Below the pieces are notes generated by a model. The model was given only the letters and a program-made list of their open reading frames with translations, did no database searches and was not told the origin of the DNA. Positions 7,739-16,791 of a stretch of 64,000 bases of DNA are shown piece after piece; position 1 is the first letter of the stretch; each line of letters starts with the position of its first letter. The DNA comes from CAYNRA01 sp046293395 (GTDB lineage: Bacteria; Bacteroidota; Bacteroidia; Cytophagales; Spirosomataceae). The stretch spans positions 83,017 to 147,016 of the forward strand of contig JBKBOU010000004.1 in the NCBI GenBank assembly GCA_046293395.1, in the 5' to 3' direction. The position numbers and the translations under genes were made by a program.

Positions 7739-8977
7739 ATGGCCTATAAACACAAGATAAATTCAGAAATTGCGACCGCTTACGTGACTACCAAGCTGAA
7801 ACTCACGATGGTAGCCTCTTTGGGCGTCATGATTGGAATTGCGGTATTTATTTTCTTAAATTCCATGATGCGTGGTTTTGAACGTTCGTCAACAGCGACT
7901 GTTTTCAAAACAATGTCGCACTTACGTATCTTCAAAGATGACCAAGTGAGTCATTCGTTGCGTAAAAAGAAGGGAAAAACAGAGGTCGTTTTGGTAAATC
8001 CAGCGATTATTCCGCAGACGAATACAATTCTGAATCCGGAAAAAGTAATGGCGGCACTCAAGACTCATCCAGATGTGACGGTCGTGACAGCGGAAGTAAC
8101 CGCCAATGTATTTTATAACAATGCCAAGACGCAAATCAATGGAATTGCAACTGGGATTATTCCGGATGAAGCGGAGGAAATGTATCATATTCAGTCGTTT
8201 ATGGTGGAAGGTCGATTATCAGATTTGAAAACCGTGCAGAACGGAATCATTCTTGGAACAGGCTTGGCAGAGAAAATGAACGTCCGGACGGGGGATAATG
8301 TCAGCCTTGTTTCTTCAAAAAATGTCTCGAAGGTGATGAAAGTGATAGGTGTTTTTGAAACAAAAAATTCGGTTGTCGATAAAACCAAGAGCTATATTCA
8401 TCGGTCTATGGCGCAGCAATTGGTACGAGAGAGCCGGACGTACATCACGGATATTGGCGTTAATGTGAAAAACCCGATGGGCGCAGGGCGTTATATGGAG
8501 GTTTTTTCTGCTTTAACGGGTTATCAAGCAGAAGATTGGGAAACCGCCAACGAGCAATTGATGGCAGCCAATAATATGCGAAAGAGTATCGCAGGTGTGA
8601 TTTCCATGACGATTTTGCTGGTAGCGGGTTTTGGTATTTACAATATTCTGAACATGACGGTGATGCAAAAAATGAACGAAATAGCGATTTTGAAGGCGAT
8701 GGGTTTCAAGGGGGGAGATGTCATCCGGATTTTCGTGCAACAGGCCCTTACAATTGGTTTCATTGGTGTCGTTTTGGGTGTCATTTTCGCGATGGCGATG
8801 GTGAAAGTCTTGCAAGGCGTATATATAGGTGGGGATATTGGGTATTTCCCGATAGGATATGAGCCAGAAATGTTCTTGCGCGGTATTCTTTTTGGTTTCA
8901 TCGTCACTTTTTTTGCGGGTTATATTCCAGCAAGAAAGGCAGCGAAAGTAGATCCAGTTAGTATTTTAAGAAAGTAA
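7739..8977 (+). CDS. FtsX/MacB-type ABC transporter permease
   Basis: This 412-residue permease has the MacB/LolC layout. One transmembrane helix lies near residues 25-45 (VASLGVMIGIAVFIFLN), followed by a large periplasmic domain of about 220 residues, then three C-terminal helices. These include the FtsX-type stretch MNEIAILKAMGFKGGDV and a PARKAAKVDPVSIL ending. I start at ATG 7739, one base after the adaptor stop; the frame open from 7715 would overlap the adaptor without need. It works with the ATPase encoded two bases later. Mechanotransmission with a TolC partner (MacAB-type export) is the family expectation. Confidence 0.87.
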   Translation: MAYKHKINSEIATAYVTTKLKLTMVASLGVMIGIAVFIFLNSMMRGFERSSTATVFKTMSHLRIFKDDQVSHSLRKKKGKTEVVLVNPAIIPQTNTILNPEKVMAALKTHPDVTVVTAEVTANVFYNNAKTQINGIATGIIPDEAEEMYHIQSFMVEGRLSDLKTVQNGIILGTGLAEKMNVRTGDNVSLVSSKNVSKVMKVIGVFETKNSVVDKTKSYIHRSMAQQLVRESRTYITDIGVNVKNPMGAGRYMEVFSALTGYQAEDWETANEQLMAANNMRKSIAGVISMTILLVAGFGIYNILNMTVMQKMNEIAILKAMGFKGGDVIRIFVQQALTIGFIGVVLGVIFAMAMVKVLQGVYIGGDIGYFPIGYEPEMFLRGILFGFIVTFFAGYIPARKAAKVDPVSILRK

Positions 8978-8979
8978 TC

Positions 8980-9663
8980 ATGACAAAAAAGACCATACTT
9001 CAAACACAAGGAATTGTAAAACATTTCTATGAACCTGAAAAATTCAAGGTATTGAATGATATTTCCTTCTCGGTGGACAAAGGCGAGTTCTTGACGTTAA
9101 TCGGGAAGTCGGGCAGCGGAAAGTCCACCTTGCTCTATATTTTATCTACCATGGATACAGAGTACGACGGTACTCTTTGGATTGACGAGGAAAAATTGAC
9201 AGGCAGTGCGTTGGATCATCTTGCGGCTATTCGGAACGAGAAAATCGGGTTTGTTTTTCAGTTTCACTATTTGTTGCCGGAGTTCAGTTGCCTCAAAAAC
9301 GTCATGATTCCAGCTTTGAAGTTAGGCAAATACAGCAGGGAAGAGATTGAAGAACGCGCGTACCAAAAACTGGATATTTTAGGTTTAAAAGACCAGGCAT
9401 TGAAGCCCGCCTCCAAACTTTCGGGTGGGCAGCAACAACGAGTTGCCATTGCACGGGCACTCATCAATGACCCACTGATTATCATGGGCGATGAGCCAAC
9501 AGGAAATCTTGACAGCAAGAATGCCAAGATGGTTTTTGATATTTTTAAACAATTATCCGTTGACTTCGGGCAGACCATCATCGCCGTTACACACGATAAT
9601 GATTTTGCCGATGCCTCTGATCGCATCATAGAAATGCGAGACGGGCAAATTATTCGTCATTGA
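8980..9663 (+). CDS. MacB/LolD-type ABC transporter ATP-binding protein
   Basis: This 227-residue ATPase belongs to the MacB/LolD/FtsE class. Walker A is GKSGSGKS (residues 42-49), Q-loop FVFQFHYLLPEFS, signature LSGGQQQR from about 147, Walker B LIIMGDEP from about 167, H-loop AVTHD. The PEFSCLKNVMIPAL stretch after the Q-loop is characteristic of this class. It is the last gene of the efflux operon and is followed by a hairpin terminator. Its final 180 bp, with the terminator, are duplicated about 1.8 kb downstream at the end of a broken transposase. Confidence 0.9.
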   Translation: MTKKTILQTQGIVKHFYEPEKFKVLNDISFSVDKGEFLTLIGKSGSGKSTLLYILSTMDTEYDGTLWIDEEKLTGSALDHLAAIRNEKIGFVFQFHYLLPEFSCLKNVMIPALKLGKYSREEIEERAYQKLDILGLKDQALKPASKLSGGQQQRVAIARALINDPLIIMGDEPTGNLDSKNAKMVFDIFKQLSVDFGQTIIAVTHDNDFADASDRIIEMRDGQIIRH

Positions 9664-9773
9664 AAAATGGACATTATCTATTAAAAAATGGCACTTTACT
9701 TATTTTGTAGGGTGCCATTTTGATTTACCACGAAATAGCTAATATACTCTATTTAGCTTTAATTTTACAAAAT
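9482..9773. repeat. 292-bp duplicated segment, copy 1 (ATPase gene end plus terminator)
   Basis: Bases 9482-9773 match 11265-11556 over 292 bp without a gap and with roughly ten substitutions. They cover the Walker B region to the stop codon, the terminator and about 50 bp beyond. This copy lies in the intact ATPase gene. Confidence 0.85.
9685..9724 (+). terminator. Terminator of the efflux operon
   Basis: The arms AAAATGGCAC (9685-9694) and GTGCCATTTT (9712-9721) form a perfect 10-bp stem with a 17-nt loop, ending in T residues 20 bp downstream of the ATPase stop codon. Confidence 0.7.
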
Positions 9774-9863
9774 TATTACTCTACCCGAAGATTTTTGTAA
9801 ATAATTGATTATAAGCGATTTGCATGTTTACCCGACGGGTGAAGATAGCTATGTGCAATCTAT

Positions 9864-9906
9864 CGAGACTGTAAATTAAACTGTGTCAGTAAAATTTACA
9901 GTCTCG
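9864..9906. repeat. 14-bp perfect inverted repeat
   Basis: CGAGACTGTAAATT (9864-9877) and AATTTACAGTCTCG (9893-9906) are exact reverse complements separated by 15 nt. It stands alone in a gene-free stretch next to transposon debris. It could be two insertion-sequence ends brought together, or a weak terminator. Confidence 0.5.
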
Positions 9907-10140
9907 AAACATCCCAGCTCCTCCACTACCAACTGATTCTTTTCATTTGGTTTTTTATGCTGTTTCCTAATAATAATTCAGTTTACATCTAAGGCAAAAC
10001 AAATGTTTTATCTCCTGATTGTCTTAATCAAGAGTTATTTGAATAATGAGACTTTACATCAAGTTAACTTATATTTGTTTGAGACTAATAAATAGTACTA
10101 AAGAATCATTAGCAGGCTTGCTTATCAGTTTAATATACCT

Positions 10141-10329
10141 TTATTTCTTGTCTTTTGAAGACTTGTCTTGATTGTGCGTGACAACTCTAATAGGCTTCTG
10201 TTCCTTCCTTTCTTTCTCCTGATACTTATATGTCCAACGTAGAGTGAAGAAAGAATCAATAAGACTCCAAACAACTAGGCACGCAACAGGGTAAGTTATG
10301 ATTGCTTGTAATATATCAAAAAAATTCAT
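10141..10329 (-). CDS. Small single-pass membrane protein, unknown function
   Basis: A 62-residue frame on the minus strand encodes one clear hydrophobic helix (ILQAIITYPVACLVVWSLI) and then a strongly charged C-terminal half rich in Lys, Glu and Asp ending SSKDKK. Composition and topology resemble real small inner-membrane proteins more than chance frames. It lies alone among insertion-sequence debris. No family is recognised. Confidence 0.45.
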   Translation of the reverse strand: MNFFDILQAIITYPVACLVVWSLIDSFFTLRWTYKYQEKERKEQKPIRVVTHNQDKSSKDKK

Positions 10330-10525
10330 GGTAATTGTAGGTTTTTTGTCAAATGTAAAATACTTCTTAACTTGGAACAGATTTTAGTTATTATTTTTCT
10401 AATTTTTATTTGTAGGCAAAACAAACATCTTAACCCCTTTATCTATTCAGGAATTAATTGATTCTTGAAACCTTATATTACGCTACTCTACCCGATGAAA
10501 AATTAGAATTACCAAAAAAAGCTGA

Positions 10526-11264
10526 AAATTTGTAGCTTTTAAGCAACTAAAACAGCTTTTTAATGAAAAAATCATCGGTAACAAAATTAAGAATTTATTT
10601 TCACAAATCCCATTAGCGAAGAATTTAGCCAGACAAAAATTCATTTCAGAGTTTACTCTTGGCATCGTAAAAAGTAGGAATGTACAATTTAAAGAAGTTG
10701 GGTTGCACTTTACAACTGACTCAAAAGTAGCATCAACAGAAAGGAGAATACAAGCGTTTTTCAAAGATTTTGATTATCAGCAGGTTGCTATGCTATTAAT
10801 AATGTTTTTACCTAAGGGTAAATTAAGCCTTTCAATAGATAGAACATAATGGGATTTCGGTACATATCAGTGTAATATTCTTATGGTGGTTGCTCGATAT
10901 GATGGCGTTGGCATACCTATATTTTGGAATTTCTTAGATAATAAAAGTGGAAATAGTAATACCCAAAACAGGAAAGACCTAATTGGTAAAGCTATCTCAT
11001 TAATTGGAGTCGATAGAATTGCAGTCATTGTTGGAGACCGAGAATTTATCGGTCGTGAATGGCTCAAATATCTGAAAGACAATGATATACCATTTTGTAT
11101 GCGAATGCCAAAGAGTCATTTAATAACGTTGAAAAACACCAATATTTACTCTGTTACTGAACTGCTATCAACCCAAACAGAGCGATATTATCAAGATTGT
11201 ATGATTGATGGGATTTGGTGTAATGCTATGTTGAAAAAACTACCCGATAATGACTTTTTATTCT
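10526..11264 (+). pseudogene. Broken IS4-family transposase
   Basis: The frame is open from 10526 and reads KQLFNEKIIGNKIKNLF, then a segment ending LSIDRT, then TAA at 10847-10849, then WDFG. It continues in the same frame through VARYDGVGIPIFWNFLDNK, IAVIVGDREFIGREWLKYL and PFCMRMPKSH. IDRT-WDFG and GDREFIG are the DDE landmarks of IS4-type transposases. The gene is dead for two reasons: an in-frame stop just after the first catalytic Asp, and loss of the C-terminus (with the catalytic Glu), replaced at 11265 by a copy of the ABC ATPase tail. No intact terminal inverted repeats could be assigned. Confidence 0.8.
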
Positions 11265-11556
11265 TCATGGGCGATGAGCCAACAGGAAACCTTGACAGTA
11301 AAAATGCCAAGATGGTTTTTGATATTTTTAAACAATTATCCGTTGACTTCGGGCAGACCATCATCGCCGTTACACATGATAATGATTTTGCCGATGCCTC
11401 TGATCGCATCATAGAAATGCGAGACGGGCAAATTATTCGTCATTGAAAAATAGGCACTATCTACTAAAAAATGGCACTTTACTTATTTTGTAAGGTGCCA
11501 TTTTGATTTACCGCGAAATAGCTAATATACTCTATTTAGCTTTAATTTTACAAAAT
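11265..11556. pseudogene. 292-bp duplicated segment, copy 2 (truncated ATPase tail)
   Basis: This copy starts abruptly inside the ATPase gene at the Walker B motif (MGDEPTGNLDSKNAKMVF) and runs through the stop codon and terminator. The transposase frame continues into it in register, creating an open frame from 10883 to 11446 of 187 codons that is a chimera of two unrelated gene fragments. It lacks Walker A and the signature motif, so it is not a functional ATPase. Confidence 0.8.
11468..11507 (+). terminator. Duplicated copy of the efflux-operon terminator
   Basis: AAAATGGCAC (11468-11477) pairs with GTGCCATTTT (11495-11504). It is part of the 292-bp duplicate and now terminates nothing obvious upstream of the susC-like gene. 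Confidence 0.55.
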
Positions 11557-11791
11557 GATAATCTTTAATGGTCATATTTAGGCAAAAATCCCCTCGAATA
11601 CAGATGAAAATAAAAACATAGAGAAATTGCATTAATTCAATATTAAAAAGAATGAATAAATGGATGTAAAGCATAACCATTCATTTATTTTAAGGTAACG
11701 AAAGGATTTTTTAGGGACTGTTATTTTGTGACCAATCTTAGGAGACGGCAAGTCGAATAAGTTAAAAGTTCACAATTAAATACAGTTCAGA

Positions 11792-14700
11792 ATGATTCAA
11801 CATGTACAAGTATTGCGTGCGAGATTCCAACAAATAATTGGGATTTGCATGTTATTTTGCGTATTGGCCGGCACACAAATAGCACGGGCTCAATCTGCAC
11901 AAACGGTATCAGGAACCATAAAGACAGCAAGTGGCGACGCCATTCCTGGTACGAGCATCCTTATAAAAGGAACAAACCAAGGCACGACATCAGACGTAGA
12001 AGGGAAGTTCAGTCTTCGTATTCCGTCTGACAAAAGCATTTTAGTCATTTCGTCTATTGGGTATGTAGCTCAAGAAGTGACTGTTGGAAATAAAACGGTT
12101 CTTTCGGTTGTTTTGGCAGAAGATGCACAAGCATTGAACGAAGTAGTTGTCACAGCATTAGGTATCAAAAAAGATGTTCGTCGAATTGGGGTGGCTATTC
12201 AGTCATTGGACGGAAGCTCGGTCATCAAAGCAAGAGAGCCCAATGCCATCAATGCACTAGCCGGAAAGGTAGCGGGTTTGACCATCGGTGCGCAGCCCGA
12301 ACTCCTAAGACGTCCCGTGATTTCATTGCGCGGAAACTCAGATGTTTTATTTGTCATTGATGGGGTACCCGTTAACTCGGATACTTGGAACGTCAGTGCA
12401 GATGATATCGAAACGTACTCTGTTTTGAAGGGTGCTTCTGCCGCTGCTTTGTATGGTTTTAGAGGTAAAAACGGGGCTATCTTGATTACCACAAAAAGAG
12501 GAACGAAAGACAAGAGAGGTTTTTCAGTGGATTTCAATTCTTCCACCATGTTGGATAATGGTTTTTATGCCATTCCCAAAGTTCAAGACGAATATGGCCC
12601 AGGAGACCACGGGAAATATGCTTTTGTCGATGGTAAAGGAGGCGGATTAAATGACGGTGACTACGACGGTGGTTGGGGCCCTCGCTTTGAAGGACAACCA
12701 ATTCCGCAGTACGATAGTCCCATTGACCCTGTCACAGGACAACGGATTCCGACACCTTACATCGCACGTGGAAAAGACAATCTAACGCGTTTCTTACAAA
12801 CGGGTATTCTATCTACAAATAACGTTTCTATCGCTTCTAGCGGAGAAAAATACAACTTGCGTTTCTCTGGTTCACACACGTACCAAAAAGGAATTGTACC
12901 CAATACACAACTGAACATCACGAATTTCAATGTTACTTCGGATTATCAATTCTCGAAAAAACTTTCGTTTGCTTCTGGATTGCAGTACAACCGTCAATAT
13001 TCACCCAATTTCCCTGATGTAAATTACGGGCCAAACTCCATCATTTATAACATGGTACTTTGGGCAGGTGCAGACTGGGACGTGGACGATATGCGCAACT
13101 ATTGGCAGCCAGGAAAAGAGGGTATTCAGCAAATTTATGCCGAATATCAGCGCTACAACAACCCGTATTTTATGAGTTATGAATGGTTGAGAGGTCATTA
13201 CAAAACAGACGTAGTCGGACAGGCTTCCATGACGTATAAATTGACGGATTACCTAGATGTTATGTTGAGAACACAAGTAACTACTTGGAATTTGTTCAGA
13301 AATGAGAAGTTTCCGTACTCGGCAGGTTCGTATGGGCGTGACGAAAGACGTGGCGATTACCGCGAAGACCGAAGAAATCTATTTGAAAACAATACAGATG
13401 TTTTAATCCGTTTTGACAAAGATTTGGCTACGGGCTTAAATGCTAAAATCTGGGCAGGTGGTAACATCCGGACATTCGAATACAGTTCCCAATTTGGGAC
13501 AACAGACTATCTGAATGTACCTGGTTTGTACAACTTTGCAAACTCTGCAAACCCAGCGCGTGTGGCGAACTTCAACTCGGCGATGCGTGTTAACTCGGCG
13601 TATTATTCAGCAGACTTTACGTATAAGAATTTTGTGACACTCGCCACAACAGGACGGGTTGATCAACTTTCTACTTTACCAGCCGGAAATAATACGTTCT
13701 TCTATCCGTCGGCGGCACTTTCTACCGTAATTTCTGATTATCTTGAACTTCCTTCCTTTATCTCTTTCTTCAAATTGAGAGGTTCGTACGCCAATGTGAA
13801 AGACGGTTTAACACAGTCAACGATTGGCGCAACGCCGGTAACTTCGTATCCTATCGGATATGGCGACCAGTATTTTTCACCGTATGACGGCCCAACGTAC
13901 CAAAACTCAGCCGTTTATACAACTCCAACCGCTTACAATAATCAACCTGCCGCATTCTACACAAATACATTGAATAACCCAGGTTTGCAGCCAAGCTCAA
14001 CGTCACAAACAGAATTTGGTTTAGACTTCCGGATATTGCAAAATAGAATTGGTTTGGACGCTACGTATTTCATCTCTGACGAAGGTCCGCGGATTTTCTC
14101 TCTACCGATTTCATCTGCTTCCGGTTATTCTGCTGCACTCGTGAACGGTATCAAAACACAGAAAAAAGGACTTGAACTTACGTTATCAGGCTCTCCTCTC
14201 AAAAACGAAGGAGGCTTAAACTGGGATATCGTAGCCAATTATTCGACTTTCCAAGAACGTCTGACAGAAATTTACGAAGGTGTAGAATCATTGAATAATT
14301 TCTTCAAAGTAGGAGACCGCCTAGATAAATTCTATGGCCGTACATTTGCCAAAACGCCAGAAGGAGAAATCATCAACGATGCGTCGGGTCGCCCTGTGTA
14401 TTCTCCTGTAAGTCAATTCTTGGGTCACATCAATCCTAACTTCGTATTCGGAATTAACAATAAGTTCGGTTACAAAAACCTAAGCATGAGTTTCCAATTT
14501 GATGGACGTATCGGGGGCGTTATTTCTAATTATGTACAACGCCAAACGTTCCGTGGAGGTCGCCACATTGAAACCATCCAAGGGGCAATGGGTGAGGCGC
14601 GTTACCAAGATTATTTGGGCGTTCGTAGCTACGTTGGTCCGGGAGTACAAGTATCAAATGGAGCACGTATCAATTTTGATGCAGACGGAAATATCACAAA

Positions 14701-15022
14701 TTATGGTGAATTGGCTTTCACACCAAATACAACCAAGCAGTTTTTGCAAGACTGGGTGAGCCGCTATTACAATACAGACGAAGGAAATTTGATGAGCCGC
14801 TCGTTTGGCATGTTGCGTGAAGTAGTCGTTGGTTATTCACTCCCTAAAAGCGTGATAGGTCGTAATTTCCAACAAATTACTGTTTCGTTGGTCGGTCGTA
14901 ACTTACTTTACTTCGCAGAAAAGAAAGACATTGACCTCAACCAATACGTCAACGGTGGTAGCTCAGGAATGCAAACGCCTTCGACACGTAGATACGGTGT
15001 CAATGTGAATATTTCATTCTAA
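11792..15022 (+). CDS. SusC/RagA-family TonB-dependent outer membrane transporter
   Basis: This 1076-residue outer membrane transporter imports substrates captured by its SusD partner, powered by TonB. It has a signal peptide ending ARA before Gln34. A carboxypeptidase-regulatory-like domain follows (about 38-115, VSGTIKTASGDAIPGTSILI). Then come the SusC box NEVVVTALGIKKDVRR, the plug (LRGNSDVLFVIDGVPVN) and a long beta-barrel ending in the aromatic YGVNVNISF. Length and order are normal for SusC. The SusD gene follows after 92 nt that contain a hairpin. Downstream neighbours suggest an aminophosphonate or similar small organic substrate rather than a glycan. Confidence 0.93.
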   Translation: MIQHVQVLRARFQQIIGICMLFCVLAGTQIARAQSAQTVSGTIKTASGDAIPGTSILIKGTNQGTTSDVEGKFSLRIPSDKSILVISSIGYVAQEVTVGNKTVLSVVLAEDAQALNEVVVTALGIKKDVRRIGVAIQSLDGSSVIKAREPNAINALAGKVAGLTIGAQPELLRRPVISLRGNSDVLFVIDGVPVNSDTWNVSADDIETYSVLKGASAAALYGFRGKNGAILITTKRGTKDKRGFSVDFNSSTMLDNGFYAIPKVQDEYGPGDHGKYAFVDGKGGGLNDGDYDGGWGPRFEGQPIPQYDSPIDPVTGQRIPTPYIARGKDNLTRFLQTGILSTNNVSIASSGEKYNLRFSGSHTYQKGIVPNTQLNITNFNVTSDYQFSKKLSFASGLQYNRQYSPNFPDVNYGPNSIIYNMVLWAGADWDVDDMRNYWQPGKEGIQQIYAEYQRYNNPYFMSYEWLRGHYKTDVVGQASMTYKLTDYLDVMLRTQVTTWNLFRNEKFPYSAGSYGRDERRGDYREDRRNLFENNTDVLIRFDKDLATGLNAKIWAGGNIRTFEYSSQFGTTDYLNVPGLYNFANSANPARVANFNSAMRVNSAYYSADFTYKNFVTLATTGRVDQLSTLPAGNNTFFYPSAALSTVISDYLELPSFISFFKLRGSYANVKDGLTQSTIGATPVTSYPIGYGDQYFSPYDGPTYQNSAVYTTPTAYNNQPAAFYTNTLNNPGLQPSSTSQTEFGLDFRILQNRIGLDATYFISDEGPRIFSLPISSASGYSAALVNGIKTQKKGLELTLSGSPLKNEGGLNWDIVANYSTFQERLTEIYEGVESLNNFFKVGDRLDKFYGRTFAKTPEGEIINDASGRPVYSPVSQFLGHINPNFVFGINNKFGYKNLSMSFQFDGRIGGVISNYVQRQTFRGGRHIETIQGAMGEARYQDYLGVRSYVGPGVQVSNGARINFDADGNITNYGELAFTPNTTKQFLQDWVSRYYNTDEGNLMSRSFGMLREVVVGYSLPKSVIGRNFQQITVSLVGRNLLYFAEKKDIDLNQYVNGGSSGMQTPSTRRYGVNVNISF

Positions 15023-15030
15023 TTGACCTT

Positions 15031-15083
15031 AGAAACTGCTTGAGTTCTCTTTTTAACATAGCAAGGTGAGCTCAACAGTTTCT
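15031..15083 (+). terminator. Hairpin between susC-like and susD-like genes
   Basis: AGAAACTGCTTGAG (15031-15044) pairs with CTCAACAGTTTCT (15071-15083) with one bulged C; the loop is 26 nt. The following run is TATTTACTC, so it is a weak terminator or an attenuator that may lower susD expression relative to susC, or stabilise transcript ends. Confidence 0.5.
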
Positions 15084-15114
15084 TATTTACTCATCTAATT
15101 AATTGACTATTTTT

Positions 15115-16707
15115 ATGAAAATACAAACTATTTTATCTGCTGCTTTTTTGGTATCGAGTGCTTGGTTAAGCAGTTGCAGCACGCCATTCGCTGAGTTAGA
15201 AAAAGACCCTAACCGCCCCGTAAATGTGCCTTCTTCGTTGGTTCTTCAGGGGATTGAGTCAGATATGTACCAAAATACCGGAAGACCTTTCAGTGCATCT
15301 TCTCGTTGGAATCAGTTTTATTGTTCCAATTATAATTATTACGCGACCAACGAATATACATGGACAGAAACACCGAACCATTATTTTATGCTGAAAAACG
15401 TAGTCAAAATGGAGGAGGAAGCGATTCGTTCAGGAGCAGAGCCCGTGAATCCTTACAGCGCATTGGGTAAGTTTTTCCGTGCCTTTTTCTTTGATGAAAT
15501 GACCAAACGAGTGGGCGACTTACCCATGAAACAAGCCTTGGCTGGCATCGAAAACTTCTCTCCGGCGTATGATTCACAAAAGGATATTTACGTCCAAATG
15601 TTGGCTTGGTGTGAAGAGGCAAACGCAGACATGACTTCCCTCATCGCGAAAGGACAAAATTCGGTTGCTGGTGATTTCTATTTCAATGGAGATGTGCGCA
15701 AATGGCAAAAAGTTGTGAATGCATTTCATGTACGTCTTTTGCTTGAATTAAGTCAAAAAGAGAATGAATCAGGCTTGAACATTAAGGCGAAATTCGCAGA
15801 AATCATGTCGAATCCAACGAAATATCCGTTGCCTTCTTCCAATGCGGATGACCTCGCTTTTGTTTCGAACGTATTCAATAAATACCCGTCCAATCCAGAT
15901 AATTTCGGGTTTGATGCAACGCGCCAAAATATGTCGAAGGCGTATGTGCAACCACTCGTTGACCGCCAAGACCCGCGTGTTATGGTGACGTGTGAGCCAG
16001 CAGGTGCAGCCTTGAAAGCCGGAAAACTTCCTTCCGATTTCTCGGCGTATGTGGGTGCCAGTTCAGGCGAAGATTTGGGAGATATGTCGTTCAACGCCGG
16101 AAAAGACAACGGCGCTGGCTTTGCACCAGGCATTTATTCGTTCCAAAACAGAAATCGTTTTTATACGAATTATGTAGGCCAAGCAACGGCACTCATCAGT
16201 TATGCAGAAATGTGTTTTAATATTGCAGAGGCATACCACAGAGGGTGGGCGACAGGAAATGCAGAAGATTGGTACAAAAAAGGAATCAAGGCTTCGATGG
16301 ATTTTTACGGCATCAAAGAAGGCGCAAATACCATGACGTATTCTAAAACGGGTGGAAGAACTGCGGCCGATTTTGCGACTTTTACCGTCAATTTTCAGTT
16401 TGATACTTACTATGCACAGCCCAATGTGAAATATACGTCAGGTGAAAAAGGATTGGAGAATATTCTTACACAGAAGTACGTAGCCTTCTTTATGAACTCT
16501 GGGATGGAAGCGTATTTCAACTGGAGAAGAACAGGTTATCCAACTTTTTACACAGGCGTTGGCACAGGAAATTCAGGACGTATTGCGCTCCGTTGGCAAT
16601 ATCCGATTTCAGAAAGAACAACCAATGCTGCAAATTACAAAGCGGCTATCCAAAGTCAGTTTGGTGGAAAAGATGACATCAACGACAAGCCTTGGTTGCT
16701 TAAATAA
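15115..16707 (+). CDS. SusD/RagB-family nutrient-binding lipoprotein
   Basis: This 530-residue surface lipoprotein caps the SusC barrel and binds the nutrient. The signal peptide ends LSS-Cys at residue 21. The body is helical with TPR-like features, and includes YNYYATNEYTWTETPNHYF near the N-terminus and AEMCFNIAEAYHRGW near residue 370, typical of the SusD-like lipoprotein class usually annotated as nutrient-binding SusD/RagB. I start at ATG 15115; the TTG at 15103 adds nothing to the signal peptide. The gene ends shortly before a strong terminator. Confidence 0.9.
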   Translation: MKIQTILSAAFLVSSAWLSSCSTPFAELEKDPNRPVNVPSSLVLQGIESDMYQNTGRPFSASSRWNQFYCSNYNYYATNEYTWTETPNHYFMLKNVVKMEEEAIRSGAEPVNPYSALGKFFRAFFFDEMTKRVGDLPMKQALAGIENFSPAYDSQKDIYVQMLAWCEEANADMTSLIAKGQNSVAGDFYFNGDVRKWQKVVNAFHVRLLLELSQKENESGLNIKAKFAEIMSNPTKYPLPSSNADDLAFVSNVFNKYPSNPDNFGFDATRQNMSKAYVQPLVDRQDPRVMVTCEPAGAALKAGKLPSDFSAYVGASSGEDLGDMSFNAGKDNGAGFAPGIYSFQNRNRFYTNYVGQATALISYAEMCFNIAEAYHRGWATGNAEDWYKKGIKASMDFYGIKEGANTMTYSKTGGRTAADFATFTVNFQFDTYYAQPNVKYTSGEKGLENILTQKYVAFFMNSGMEAYFNWRRTGYPTFYTGVGTGNSGRIALRWQYPISERTTNAANYKAAIQSQFGGKDDINDKPWLLK

Positions 16708-16742
16708 GTACTTGTAAAGTAGTATATATTGTATTTTACAAA

Positions 16743-16772
16743 GGGTGAGGAGATTTTCTCCTCCCCTTTTTT
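16743..16772 (+). terminator. Rho-independent terminator after susD-like gene
   Basis: GAGGAGA (16747-16753) pairs with TCTCCTC (16757-16763) across a TTT loop, extended by outer GGG and CCC around one bulge, and followed by TTTTTTAT. The hydrolase gene begins 20 nt later, so partial read-through or its own promoter is expected. Confidence 0.75.
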
Positions 16773-16791
16773 ATATTTTAATCCTTTTTTT

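Noticed and set aside
10883..11446. 187-codon open frame ending with an ABC ATPase motif
   Set aside because: It is a chimera of a broken transposase and a duplicated ATPase gene end; it lacks Walker A, the signature and the catalytic Glu of the transposase.
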